A stretch of 64,000 bases of DNA from assembly GCF_003439125.1 (NCBI RefSeq), contig NZ_QSUU01000001.1, positions 121,889 through 185,888 on the forward strand, read 5' to 3'. Below, piece after piece: positions 39,078 through 47,499 of this stretch. The notes under the pieces are model-generated. The model ran no database searches, was not told where the DNA came from, and worked only from the letters and a program-made list of their open reading frames with translations. Every line of letters starts with the position of its first letter. Position 1 is the first letter of the stretch. The DNA comes from Collinsella sp. OM04-5 (GTDB taxonomy: Bacteria > Actinomycetota > Coriobacteriia > Coriobacteriales > Coriobacteriaceae). A program made the translations under genes and the position numbers.

Positions 39078-39347
39078 AGCGACTCCTTCCGACAGATGAG
39101 CATTTTCCAACATGATGACTTTGAGTCTTGGTGAGGGATGCACTTTGGTGAGCGACTTTTTCCTTTCATATGAGTATGCAACAAATGCGGTATATGGGTG
39201 GGGTCGAAATTTGTGACCGGCATGCGCATCTGCCGTCTACCGAGAAAATCAAATACTTCTTGACTTTTGAAATCGATGGTAAAATCGCAGGATTCATTTT
39301 TGGTTAAACGCATAACTAAATAACGTAACCAACGCTCTGACCTGCGC

Positions 39348-39363
39348 GTTTACCGAAATAAAC
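39348..39363. promoter_or_regulatory. Candidate operator in the lacI-PTS intergenic region
   Basis: GTTTACCGAAATAAAC is a palindrome with 5-bp arms. A looser GGTTA...TAACC pair flanks 39302-39330. A promoter-like TTCTTG (39257-39262) and TAAAAT (39280-39285) with a 17-base spacer lies upstream, so a repressor here would block the PTS operon. The rest of the gap 39078-39492 shows no gene. Confidence 0.4.
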
Positions 39364-39492
39364 TGGCATTAAGAAAAACGAGCACCTATATTGGTCTTGT
39401 CGAAAAGACAGCAAGTCCAAACGGCAGGGGATGCTCCGGAGGCCTCCGCAAACGGTGTCTTGCGCACGCAACTCTATGAAAAGAGGGAAGCA

Positions 39493-40965
39493 ATGAAGAT
39501 CGTAGGCGTTGCCGCCTGTACCGTGGGTATCGCCCACACGTATATGGCCCAGAAGGCGATTCAGGATGAATGCGCCGCTCGTGGCATCGAGTGCAAAGTC
39601 GAGGCTCAGGGTGGTCTGGGTATCGAGAATGAGCTCACGCAGGAAGACGTTGATTGCGCCGACCTGGTGCTCGAGTCCGTCGACGTGGGTGTCGAGAACG
39701 AGGACCGTTTTGAGCAGAAGATGGCCGAGGGCAAGTTCCTCAAGGTCGGCACCTCGGATGTAATCGCCGATCCGGTAAAGATTATCGACCAGGCTGTCGA
39801 GATCATCAAGGCGACGGGCGGTGCCGTTGACGCGTCCAAGGCCGAGGCCAAGGCAGAGAAGAAGGCCGTCTCCGCTGCCCCGCAGGCCCCGACACCGGCG
39901 TCCAAGCAGTCCATCTTTGCCGACCCTGGCAAGACGCTGCTCAATGCATTCAATACCGGCGTTTCCTATTTTATCCCCATCGTCGTTATCGGTGGCGTGT
40001 TCCTCGCCTTCTCGTTGGCATCCGGTACTGCCGGTGCTAGCGGCATGGAGGTCACCAACCCGTTGATGGTGAGCCTTAACACTATCGGCATGGCCGGCAT
40101 CTCTATGATGATTCCGGTGCTTGCGGCATACATCGCCTACTCGATGGCCGGTAAGCCCGCACTTGCCCCCGGCTTCGTCCTGGGCTACTTGGTTAACAAC
40201 GCCGTCGTCACCCCGAGCGGCAACAGCGTTTCGACCGGCTTCTTGGGCGCCATGATCATGGCTGTCATCTGCGGTTACTTTGTCCGCTGGATGAAGACCT
40301 GGAAGGTCAACAACACCATCCAGACCATCATGCCCATTCTGATCATCCCGATTCTGACCTCGCTCGTCCTGGGCATGGCTTACATCTACATCCTGGCCAC
40401 GCCGCTTGGCTTTGTGATGGATTGGCTCACCAGCGTGCTCGGCAGCCTGCAGGGCGGCTCCGCCGTCGTCCTGGGCCTGGTCATTGGCGTTATGACCGCT
40501 TTCGATATGGGTGGCCCCATCAACAAGACCGCTTCGACCTTTACCATGGCCATCATGGCCTCCGGCATCTACGGCCCCAACGGTATGTTCCGCGTCGCCG
40601 TCGCCATTCCCCCGATTGCTTGCGGCCTCGCTGCGCTCATCGCCAAGAACAAGTTCGATGACGCTGACCGTCAGATGGGCATCTCTGCGCTGTTCATGGG
40701 CTGCATCGGTATTACCGAGGGCGCTATTCCCTTCGCGGTCAAGGATCTTGGCCACACCCTGCCCGGCATTTGCATCGGCTCTGCCGTGGGCGCGGCGCTT
40801 GCCGCCTTCCAGGGCATCGACTGCTATGTTCCGCATGGTGGCTTTATTGTCGCCCTGGCCACCAACAACGTCGCGCTGTTCTGCCTGGACATCGTGATTG
40901 GCTCCTTGGTCGCCGCTGCAATCCTGATTGCCATGAAGCCCACGCTCGATAAGCAGGCCAAGTAA
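39493..40965 (+). CDS. PTS fructose-family transporter subunit IIBC
   Basis: A 490-residue PTS permease. Residues 1-100 are a fructose-type IIB domain with the phosphorylated cysteine in VAACTVGIAHTYMA (Cys9; most relatives have ACPTGIAHT). An alanine-rich linker (about 115-140) joins it to a IIC domain of about nine helices with FDMGGPINKTAS, the family's sugar-binding signature, and ITEGAIPFA. It takes in and phosphorylates a fructose-like sugar using phosphate from the IIA at the end of the operon. ATG 39493 follows AGAGGGAAG. Confidence 0.93.
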   Translation: MKIVGVAACTVGIAHTYMAQKAIQDECAARGIECKVEAQGGLGIENELTQEDVDCADLVLESVDVGVENEDRFEQKMAEGKFLKVGTSDVIADPVKIIDQAVEIIKATGGAVDASKAEAKAEKKAVSAAPQAPTPASKQSIFADPGKTLLNAFNTGVSYFIPIVVIGGVFLAFSLASGTAGASGMEVTNPLMVSLNTIGMAGISMMIPVLAAYIAYSMAGKPALAPGFVLGYLVNNAVVTPSGNSVSTGFLGAMIMAVICGYFVRWMKTWKVNNTIQTIMPILIIPILTSLVLGMAYIYILATPLGFVMDWLTSVLGSLQGGSAVVLGLVIGVMTAFDMGGPINKTASTFTMAIMASGIYGPNGMFRVAVAIPPIACGLAALIAKNKFDDADRQMGISALFMGCIGITEGAIPFAVKDLGHTLPGICIGSAVGAALAAFQGIDCYVPHGGFIVALATNNVALFCLDIVIGSLVAAAILIAMKPTLDKQAK

Positions 40966-40981
40966 ACCTTTAAGGACTCCG

Positions 40982-41040
40982 GTTGTGCGGAGGGATGGAT
41001 TTGACTCCGCACAACCGCCCCTACACAACAAAATCCATCC
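40982..41040 (+). ncRNA. Predicted H-type RNA pseudoknot between IIBC and the GatZ-like gene
   Basis: Stem 1 is GTTGTGCGGAG (40982-40992) with CTCCGCACAAC (41005-41015). Its loop contains GGATGGATTT (40994-41003), which is the perfect complement of AAATCCATCC (41031-41040) downstream. The arms interleave A-B-A'-B', so both stems can form only as a pseudoknot. Function unknown. Confidence 0.6.
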
Positions 41041-41109
41041 GCACTGATAGGGCCCACATCTGGGTCCCAGGGAACTTTTGTCAAAAATCCTCTGGAGAAG
41101 GAGAACAAA

Positions 41110-42378
41110 ATGTCCAACCTCACCATCCGCCAGGCCGTTCAGGGCATGCTCAAGCTGCAGGACAGCGGCGATCACGCAACCATGGTCGGCATTGGCCCCA
41201 TGAGCCCCAACCTGATTCAGGCCGTGTTCGAGCTTGCCAAGGACGAGGATTTCCCGCCCATGTTTATCGCTAGCCGCAACCAGGTCGATATGGACGAGAT
41301 GGGCGCCGGCTACGTCAACGGTTGGGACCAGACGCGCTTTGCCGCCGACATTAAGAAGGTTGCCGACGAGGTGGGCTATACCGGTCCGTACTACCTGTGC
41401 CGCGATCACGGCGGTCCGTGGCAGCGCGACGAGGAGCGTAACGCCCACCTGCCTGAGGACGAGGCCATGGCGCTCGCCCGCAAGTCCTTTGTCGCCGACA
41501 TGGAGGCAGGCTTTGACCTGCTGATGGTCGACCCCACCAAGGACCCCTATCAGATCGGCAAGGTTATTCCGCTCGACGTGGTGCTTCGCCGCACGATCGA
41601 TCTTATCGACTATCTTGAGCAGTACCGTCGCGAGCATAACCTGCCCGAGGTTGCCTATGAGGTCGGTACCGAGGAGACCAATGGCGGCCTGACCTCCACC
41701 GACAAGTACGAGGAGTTCATTTCTCAGCTGCAGCCCGAGCTCGAGAAGCGCGGCTGCCCCATGCCCACCTTTATCGTCGGCCAGACCGGTACGCTCACCC
41801 GTTGGACCGAGCAGGTCGGTCATTACAACTTTAAGAATGCCCGCGAGCTCGCCGACATGGCCAAGCGCTACGGCGTGGGCCTGAAGGAGCACAACGCCGA
41901 CTACCTGGACGACGCGACGCTGCTCGAGCACATCCCGGCACACGTGACCGCTTCCAATGTCGCCCCTCAGTACGGCACCGAGGAGACCCGCGCTTACCTC
42001 AAGCTCTGCGCAACCGAGCAGATTCTGGTCGACAACGGCCTGTGCGACGATCCCTCCGATCTGTATCACACGCTGCTGGTCAAGGCCATCAAGACCGAGC
42101 GCTGGCGCAAGTGGATGACCGGCGACGATGTCAACCTGCAGGTTGACGACATTCTGGCCGACGACGAGCTCAGCCTGAAGATTCTGGATGTCTCCGGCCA
42201 CTACGCGTTCAACGATCCCGAGGTCAAGGAGCAGGTCGAGAAGCTCTATCGCAACCTCGCTGCCCAGGACATTGACGGCAAGCGCTTTGTGATCGAGCAC
42301 ATCAAGCGCCCGATCAAGCAGTACGTCGTCGGTCTTAACCTCAAGGGCGTCACGAGCCGCATCGAGAAGGCTCTCTAA
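41110..42378 (+). CDS. GatZ/KbaZ-like tagatose-bisphosphate aldolase subunit family protein
   Basis: A 422-residue protein of the GatZ/KbaZ family, TIM-barrel proteins known as the non-catalytic partner of class II tagatose-1,6-bisphosphate aldolase (GatY/KbaY). Segments such as GIGPMSPNLIQAVFELA, LCRDHGGPWQRDEER, YEVGTEETNGG and FIVGQTGTLTRW fit the family. No GatY-type catalytic subunit lies in this operon; the nearest class II aldolase is the unlinked fba at 11145. It may act alone or with a partner elsewhere, so its reaction is open. GGAGAAGGAG precedes the ATG. Confidence 0.82.
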   Translation: MSNLTIRQAVQGMLKLQDSGDHATMVGIGPMSPNLIQAVFELAKDEDFPPMFIASRNQVDMDEMGAGYVNGWDQTRFAADIKKVADEVGYTGPYYLCRDHGGPWQRDEERNAHLPEDEAMALARKSFVADMEAGFDLLMVDPTKDPYQIGKVIPLDVVLRRTIDLIDYLEQYRREHNLPEVAYEVGTEETNGGLTSTDKYEEFISQLQPELEKRGCPMPTFIVGQTGTLTRWTEQVGHYNFKNARELADMAKRYGVGLKEHNADYLDDATLLEHIPAHVTASNVAPQYGTEETRAYLKLCATEQILVDNGLCDDPSDLYHTLLVKAIKTERWRKWMTGDDVNLQVDDILADDELSLKILDVSGHYAFNDPEVKEQVEKLYRNLAAQDIDGKRFVIEHIKRPIKQYVVGLNLKGVTSRIEKAL

Positions 42379-42397
42379 GTAGCTTTTCCTACACGAC

Positions 42398-42471
42398 GCC
42401 GGGCCTGGGGCATGTCCCAGCTGCAGGCCCGGCACATAGGACAAAGGGACATCCCCTTTGTCCTATTTTTT
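42398..42471 (+). terminator. Two hairpins inside the sugar operon, the second terminator-like
   Basis: GCCGGGCCTG (42398-42407) pairs with CAGGCCCGGC (42424-42433). ATAGGACAAAGGG (42436-42448) then pairs with CCCTTTGTCCTAT (42454-42466) and is followed by TTTTT. The second has the shape of an intrinsic terminator yet lies between two co-directional operon genes. Confidence 0.65.
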
Positions 42472-42503
42472 GAGTTTTGGATTCCTTAGAAGGAGTTTGC
42501 ACC

Positions 42504-43187
42504 ATGAAGTTCTTTATCGATACCGCCAACCTTGACGAGATCGCCGAGGCCAAGAGCTGGGGCTGCCTTGCCGGCGTCACCACCAACCCGTCCCTGTACG
42601 CCAAGACCGGCGGCAAGCTCGCCGACTTTGAGCCCCATATGCTCAAGATTGCCGAGCTCTGCGAGGGCCTGCCCGTGTCTGCTGAGTCCACCGCGACCAC
42701 TGCCGAGGGCATGATCGAGGAGGGCAAGCGCCTTGCCGCCCTGGCTCCCAACATCGTGGTCAAGCTTCCCGTGTGCGAGGCCGGCCTCGCCGCCTGCCGC
42801 GCCCTGGCCGATGCGGGCGTGCGCGTCAACATGACGCTTGTTTTCTCGCCGACGCAGGCCCTCATGGCCGCCAACGCCGGTGCCCGCTACATCAGCCCGT
42901 TTGTCGGCCGCTTTGACGACATCGCCGAGGACGGCATCTCGCAGCTCGACAATGTCGTGACCTGCATCAAGAACTATGACTGGACCGGCAAGAACGTCGA
43001 CGACACCGTCGAGATCATCACCGCTTCGGTCCGCACGCCCAACCACGTGACCCAGGCGGCTCTTCTTGGTGCCGACATCGCGACCGTGCCCATGGCCGCT
43101 CTCAAGAAGTGCCTGCATCACCCGCTGACCGACCAGGGCCTCGCCTCTTTTGAGGCTGACTGGCAGAAGGTCGTCGCTCAGGCTTAA
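42504..43187 (+). CDS. fsa: Transaldolase / fructose-6-phosphate aldolase family (TalC-type)
   Basis: A 227-residue small transaldolase. Features are FIDTANLDEI, GVTTNPSL and the Schiff-base lysine in NIVVKLPV (Lys87). The decamer-type short transaldolases include true transaldolases and fructose-6-phosphate aldolase, and the two cannot be separated safely by eye. It would move dihydroxyacetone units between sugar phosphates and fits between the GatZ-like protein and the transketolase. GAAGGAG sets the ATG at 42504. Confidence 0.9.
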   Translation: MKFFIDTANLDEIAEAKSWGCLAGVTTNPSLYAKTGGKLADFEPHMLKIAELCEGLPVSAESTATTAEGMIEEGKRLAALAPNIVVKLPVCEAGLAACRALADAGVRVNMTLVFSPTQALMAANAGARYISPFVGRFDDIAEDGISQLDNVVTCIKNYDWTGKNVDDTVEIITASVRTPNHVTQAALLGADIATVPMAALKKCLHHPLTDQGLASFEADWQKVVAQA

Positions 43188-43251
43188 CGACCGGGTTGCC
43201 CTCGGCATCGCGCCATCCGGTGCCGGGGTTGTTCTCAAGAGAGGAATTCGT

Positions 43252-44082
43252 ATGACCAACCAGGAGCTGGCGAAGGTCGCCAATGAGGTCAGGAAGGGTG
43301 TCGTGACTGCGGTTCACGCGGCCAAGTCGGGACATCCGGGTGGATCGCTCGGTGCAGCCGACATCATGACGTATCTGTACTTTGAGGAAATGAATATCGA
43401 TCCTGCCGACCCTCACAAGGCCGATCGCGACCGCTTTGTGCTCTCCAAGGGTCACGCGGCGCCGGGCCTGTATTCGGTGTTGGCAAATCGCGGCTATTTT
43501 CCCGTCGAAGAGCTCGAGACGCTCCGCCATATTGGCAGCCGACTGCAGGGCCATCCCAACATGAACGATACCCCAGGCATCGATATGTCCACCGGCTCGC
43601 TCGGTCAGGGCATCTCTGCTGCAGTTGGAATGGCGCTTGCCGCTAAGCACTGGGGCGACAGCTACCGTGTCTACACGTTGCTGGGCGACGGTGAGTGCGA
43701 GGAAGGCCAGGTGTGGGAGGCGGCTATGTTTGCCGGCAACCATGCGCTCGACAATCTTGTTGCCGTCGTCGACCACAACGGCTTGCAGATTGACGGCACG
43801 ATCGATGAAGTCAACTCGGCCATGCCGCTTGCCGACAAGTTCCGCGCCTTTAAGTGGCATGTGATAGAGCTAGCCGATGGCAACGACATGGCGCAGATTG
43901 AGGCGGCTTTCGCCGAAGCTCGCGAGGTGACCGGCGCGCCCGTCGCTATCATCGCCGAGACGGTGAAGGGCAAAGGCGTCTCCTTTATGGAGAACCAGGT
44001 TGGCTGGCATGGCAAGGCGCCCAATGACGAGCAGTTTGAGCAGGCCATGGCCGAGCTCGCGGCAGCAGGAGAGGAACTCTAA
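43252..44082 (+). CDS. Transketolase, N-terminal (thiamine-pyrophosphate-binding) half
   Basis: A 276-residue protein equal to the N-terminal half of transketolase. The TPP motif runs from GDGECEEGQ to DHN, and KSGHPGGSLGAAD and SKGHAAPGLYS are conserved active-site segments. It needs the following protein, which supplies the pyrimidine-binding and C-terminal domains. The ATG is preceded by AGAGAGGA, and its stop overlaps the next start (TAATG), giving equal production of the two halves. Confidence 0.94.
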   Translation: MTNQELAKVANEVRKGVVTAVHAAKSGHPGGSLGAADIMTYLYFEEMNIDPADPHKADRDRFVLSKGHAAPGLYSVLANRGYFPVEELETLRHIGSRLQGHPNMNDTPGIDMSTGSLGQGISAAVGMALAAKHWGDSYRVYTLLGDGECEEGQVWEAAMFAGNHALDNLVAVVDHNGLQIDGTIDEVNSAMPLADKFRAFKWHVIELADGNDMAQIEAAFAEAREVTGAPVAIIAETVKGKGVSFMENQVGWHGKAPNDEQFEQAMAELAAAGEEL

Positions 44083-45020
44083 TGGCAGAGGTCAAAAAAG
44101 TCGCCACGCGCGTAAGCTACGGCGAGGCACTCGTCGAGCTGGGCAATGAGCACGATGACTTTGTAGTGCTCGATGCCGACCTGGCTGCCGCTACGCAGAC
44201 GGGTAAGTTTAAGACTGCCCATCCTGAGCGCTTTTACGATGCCGGCATCGCCGAGAGCAACCTGATGGGTCTTGCCGCCGGCATCGCGACCACGGGCCGC
44301 GTTGCTTTTGCGAGCACCTTTGCGATGTTTGCCGCCGGTCGCGCCTACGAGCAGGTCCGCAATTCCATTGGCTACCCGCACCTCAACGTCAAGATTGGCG
44401 CCACCCATGCCGGCATTTCGGTGGGCGAGGACGGCGCCACGCACCAGTGCTGCGAGGATATCGCACTCATGCGTACGATTCCGGGTATGACGGTGGTCGT
44501 TCCCGCCGACGATGTCGAGGCCCGCGCCTGTGTGCGCGCCGCCTATGAGTTTGAGGGGCCGGTCTACATGCGCTTCGGCCGCCTGGCAACACCGGTCATC
44601 AACGATCACGAGGACTACGAGTTCAAGATCGGCCGCGGTGTTGTTGTACGGGAGGGCTCTGATGTCACGATCGTCGCGTGCGGTCTCATGGTCGCTGAGG
44701 CACTCGCTGCTGCCGAGGCGCTCGCTGCCGACGGCATCGATGCTGAGGTCATCAACATGCATACGATCAAACCGCTCGATGAGCGTTTGGTGGTTGCCAG
44801 CGCCAAGAAGACCGGTCGCGTGGTCACCGCCGAGGAGCATTCGATTATCGGTGGTCTTGGCGAGGCCGTTGCCTCGGTGCTCGCGGAGCAGCATCCAGTG
44901 CCGATGCGTCGCGTCGGCGTGCGCGATGTGTACGGCGAGTCCGGCCCTGCGGTCGATTTGCTGCATAAGTACGGTTTGGACGCCGACGGCATCGAAGCTG
45001 CGGTCAGGTCCGTGTTGTAA
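44082..45020 (+). CDS. Transketolase, C-terminal half
   Basis: A 312-residue protein carrying the Pyr and C-terminal domains. RFYDAGIAESNLMGLAAGIA holds the glutamate that activates thiamine, and GATHQCCEDIALMR and TAEEHSIIGGLGEAVA are typical. With its upstream partner it transfers two-carbon units between ketose and aldose phosphates. Such split transketolases are often found with PTS genes in gut Firmicutes and Actinobacteria. Confidence 0.94.
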   Translation: MAEVKKVATRVSYGEALVELGNEHDDFVVLDADLAAATQTGKFKTAHPERFYDAGIAESNLMGLAAGIATTGRVAFASTFAMFAAGRAYEQVRNSIGYPHLNVKIGATHAGISVGEDGATHQCCEDIALMRTIPGMTVVVPADDVEARACVRAAYEFEGPVYMRFGRLATPVINDHEDYEFKIGRGVVVREGSDVTIVACGLMVAEALAAAEALAADGIDAEVINMHTIKPLDERLVVASAKKTGRVVTAEEHSIIGGLGEAVASVLAEQHPVPMRRVGVRDVYGESGPAVDLLHKYGLDADGIEAAVRSVL

Positions 45021-45032
45021 GGAAGGCTTTCC

Positions 45033-45485
45033 ATGGGGTTTGTATCTGCCAACCAAGTGACGATTGGCTACGCCGCCGCCTCGCGCGAGGACGCGCTGCA
45101 TTATCTGTCCGAGCAGGCTGTTGAGCTTGGTTTTGCCGATGACGCGTCTGCTGTAGAGGCGGCTTTTATTGCTCGCGAAAACGAGGCCGAGACTGGCCTC
45201 GTCGCCGGTTTTGCCGTTCCGCATGCCAAGAGCGATGCGATCCATACGCCGGGCGTGGCCGTGCTCAAGCTGTCCGAGCCTGTTGAGTGGCCGAGCTTTG
45301 ATGGCGTGCCCGTCGATGTGGCGCTCGCGCTGTACGTGCCCGCCGGCGAAGCGGGAACCACGCACCTGCGTCTGCTCTCCAAGGCTGCCGTGATGCTGAT
45401 GGATGCTGGCTTCCGTGACAGGGTGCGCGAAAGCACCGATCCTGTCGAGATTGCCGAGCTCATCAACGCCGGGCTCGAGGGCTAG
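45033..45485 (+). CDS. PTS fructose-family subunit IIA
   Basis: A 150-residue EIIA of the fructose/mannitol type. GFAVPHAKSDAI contains the phosphorylated histidine (His64). It passes phosphate from HPr to the IIB domain of the operon's first gene. It lies 12 bases after the transketolase C-half and closes the operon, so IIA and IIBC flank the metabolic enzymes. A strong terminator follows. Confidence 0.92.
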   Translation: MGFVSANQVTIGYAAASREDALHYLSEQAVELGFADDASAVEAAFIARENEAETGLVAGFAVPHAKSDAIHTPGVAVLKLSEPVEWPSFDGVPVDVALALYVPAGEAGTTHLRLLSKAAVMLMDAGFRDRVRESTDPVEIAELINAGLEG

Positions 45486-45527
45486 AACGGGCTCTCCGTT
45501 CCATTAATCGATCCTTCTCCAAGGAAA

Positions 45528-45558
45528 AGGGCCGCGACGCTATAGGCGTCGCGGCCCT
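45528..45558 (+). terminator. Sugar operon terminator
   Basis: AGGGCCGCGACGC (45528-45540) and GCGTCGCGGCCCT (45546-45558) pair perfectly over 13 bp. The T tract is poor (GTCTG). Confidence 0.65.
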
Positions 45559-45571
45559 GTCTGCGTTTCCC

Positions 45572-45602
45572 CAGATAAAACCTGCCAAAATAAACCTGTC
45601 CC
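45572..45602. repeat. 31-bp repeat, inverted partner of 48688-48718
   Basis: The 31 bases are the exact reverse complement of 48688-48718. Similarity extends about 9 bases further left with one mismatch (GCGTTTCC flank). The core reads CCTGCCAAAATAAACCTGTC. Confidence 0.85.
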
Positions 45603-45656
45603 CCTTCTGAAGGTCGGCAACAATTTATGTAGTTCAGGTTGAGCATACGCGAGCGA

Positions 45657-45756
45657 GCAGGTTCCGGGTGCGGCAAGGTGACGTGAAACAAGCGGGCGCT
45701 GACCTTTTGGTCGCGCCCGTGCAGTTGAACGTCAGATTGCCGTGCCCGGAACCTGC
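45657..45756. repeat. 100-bp nested palindrome between IIA and larE
   Basis: Outer arms 45657-45684 and 45729-45756 match at 24 of 28 positions, with mismatches in two 2-base internal loops. The centre has GGGCG-x2-GACC-TTTT-GGTC-x-CGCCC (about 45694-45717). The gap 45486-45796 is filled by this element, the 31-bp repeat, the terminator and the hairpin at 45770. Confidence 0.8.
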
Positions 45757-45769
45757 GCAGCGCCGAGCG

Positions 45770-45796
45770 GTTACGCCGTTTGTAAAACGGCGTAAC
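45770..45796. terminator. 12-bp hairpin abutting the larE stop
   Basis: GTTACGCCGTTT (45770-45781) and AAACGGCGTAAC (45785-45796) are perfect complements. They touch the larE stop codon and nearly copy the hairpin after livF. No T tract. Confidence 0.55.
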
Positions 45797-46675
45797 TTAA
45801 AGGTTCATGTTGCCGTGGATGTAGGGGGTGACCTCGGGGGAGATATGGCCGCAGCCTAGGTTACGCAGGGCAGATTCGATGGCGGCAGGAAGCGGGGCCT
45901 TGCCCCCGTCGCTGACCGCGGTGTTGCCGAGGGCGGCAATCTTGGCGACGTCTGCCGGCGCGGCCTCGATATGCATGCAGCCGCCGACGAGGCGTGCGCG
46001 GACCTGGTCCAGGCCAAGGTCGTGCAGGTAGTCCTCGCAGGCGCGGATCACATCGACCTTCTCGCGCGTGAGCTCCTCGCCCGTGGGGACGCGCGTGGCC
46101 AGGCAGGCTCCTGCCGGCAGGTTCCAAACGGGATAGCCCCAGGCGCGCAGCAGCTCGCGCTCTTCGTCCTTGGTAAAGCCGACCTCCATGAGGGGCGAGC
46201 GCACGCCGAGCTCCTGGGCGGCGCGCATGCCGGGGCGGTAGTCGCCGCGGTCGCTTGCGTTGCTGCCGTCGATGACGGTGGGAAAGCCCAGCGACTTGGC
46301 GTGGTTGACGATGGCGGTAAAGCCGGCGCGCTTGCAGTGGTAGCAGCGGTCGGCATCGTTGCAGGCTACTTGGGGGAGCCGCAGCTGATCGACCGAGAGG
46401 TTGAGCACGGGGAGCTTGAAATGCGGCCCCTCATCGGTCTGCCCGTCAACCGCCCGCTCAAACGAAGCCTGCTCGGGCGTGCCGATGAGCGGCGTGGTGA
46501 GGTGAACGAGAAGCGTGCTGGCGGGCATGATGCGGGCGCAGACCGCGGCCAAAAAGCTGCTGTCGACGCCACCGGAAAAGCCGATGGCGACGCGTCCGTA
46601 TGCCAAAAGCAGCTGCTCGAGCGCTGTGAGTTTGTCCTGAAGCCCCTCTGCAGGTGCGGTGGTGTCTGAAAGCAT
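45797..46675 (-). CDS. larE: ATP-dependent sacrificial sulfur transferase LarE
   Basis: A 292-residue PP-loop enzyme that donates cysteine sulfur to build the nickel-pincer cofactor of lactate racemase and related enzymes. SGGVDSS (34-40) binds ATP, and DADRCYHCK and DGSNASDRGDYRPG are family segments. Cys191 in GACLATR matches the sacrificial cysteine of the Lactobacillus enzyme. No larA, larB or larC is in the window, so the client enzyme is encoded elsewhere. It is divergent from a HAD hydrolase gene. Confidence 0.9.
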   Translation of the reverse strand: MLSDTTAPAEGLQDKLTALEQLLLAYGRVAIGFSGGVDSSFLAAVCARIMPASTLLVHLTTPLIGTPEQASFERAVDGQTDEGPHFKLPVLNLSVDQLRLPQVACNDADRCYHCKRAGFTAIVNHAKSLGFPTVIDGSNASDRGDYRPGMRAAQELGVRSPLMEVGFTKDEERELLRAWGYPVWNLPAGACLATRVPTGEELTREKVDVIRACEDYLHDLGLDQVRARLVGGCMHIEAAPADVAKIAALGNTAVSDGGKAPLPAAIESALRNLGCGHISPEVTPYIHGNMNL

Positions 46676-46848
46676 GAATCGATCCTTGCCGTTGAGTACT
46701 CGGTCGAAAACTATAATCCTACCGAGCCGCTTGTCATAAGACTTCTATCTATGTAACGAAAGTGCAATATGCTATATACGTTATATACAAGTTTACAGGT
46801 GCGGTAAAGTTGCGGGAGTACAGCAGCGCGAAGCGATGGGGGACCGAT

Positions 46849-47499
46849 ATGATCAAGGCCGTTATTTTCGACATGGACGGAACGCTGGTCGATACCGAGC
46901 GTTTGGGTATCAAGGCGTGGAAGGCGGGCGCGGCCGAGCTGGGATTCGCGATTGATGATGCGCTGATCCATCAGTTTATCGGCCGCACGCTGCCCGATGT
47001 CATGGAGATCCTTGATGGGCATTACGGCGGCCGCGAAACCGCTGAGGCGATCTATCGTCGTCACAAGGAGATTCGCGACGAGATGGTCAAGACCGATCTG
47101 GAGCTTAAGGGCGGTGCCGCCGAGTGCCTGGACGAGCTGCTGGCTGCGGGCTATCACGTGGGTCTTGCGACGTCGTCGCGCCATGTTACCGCCGAGCGCA
47201 ACCTTAAGATGGTCGGCCTCTTTGATAAGTTTGAGACGGTGACCTGCGGCGAGGACGTCGTACACGGCAAGCCCGACCCTGAGATGTACCTGCTCGCCTG
47301 CGAGCGCGCGGGCTTTGCTCCCGAGGAGTGCGCCGTGGTCGAGGATTCCCGCAACGGCTGCGTCTCGGGCATCACGGCCGGCTGCCACGTCTTTGCCGTT
47401 CCCGACATCGTGCCGCTGCCGCAGGACGTGGTGGATGGCTGCGAGGCTGTGCTCGATACGCTGTTCGATCTGCCGGCGGCGGTTAAGGCCGTGTGCTAA
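46849..47499 (+). CDS. HAD-family hydrolase (beta-phosphoglucomutase-like subgroup)
   Basis: A 216-residue phosphatase or phosphomutase. The nucleophile aspartate is in FDMDGTLVDT (Asp8, general acid Asp10), ATSSR is motif II, and KPDPEMYLLA and VVEDSRNG give motifs III-IV with a helical cap between residues 15 and 85. The substrate is unknown, a sugar phosphate being likely. ATG 46849 is preceded by GGGGGA. Its stop overlaps the stop of the opposing LacI gene. Confidence 0.88.
   Translation: MIKAVIFDMDGTLVDTERLGIKAWKAGAAELGFAIDDALIHQFIGRTLPDVMEILDGHYGGRETAEAIYRRHKEIRDEMVKTDLELKGGAAECLDELLAAGYHVGLATSSRHVTAERNLKMVGLFDKFETVTCGEDVVHGKPDPEMYLLACERAGFAPEECAVVEDSRNGCVSGITAGCHVFAVPDIVPLPQDVVDGCEAVLDTLFDLPAAVKAVC

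Noticed and set aside
39316..42444. Very long antisense open frame (over 1000 codons) opposite the PTS and GatZ-like genes
   Set aside because: It is a mirror of strongly conserved genes in high-G+C DNA, has a His/Gly/Asp-rich composition without any family motif, and lacks a ribosome-binding site.
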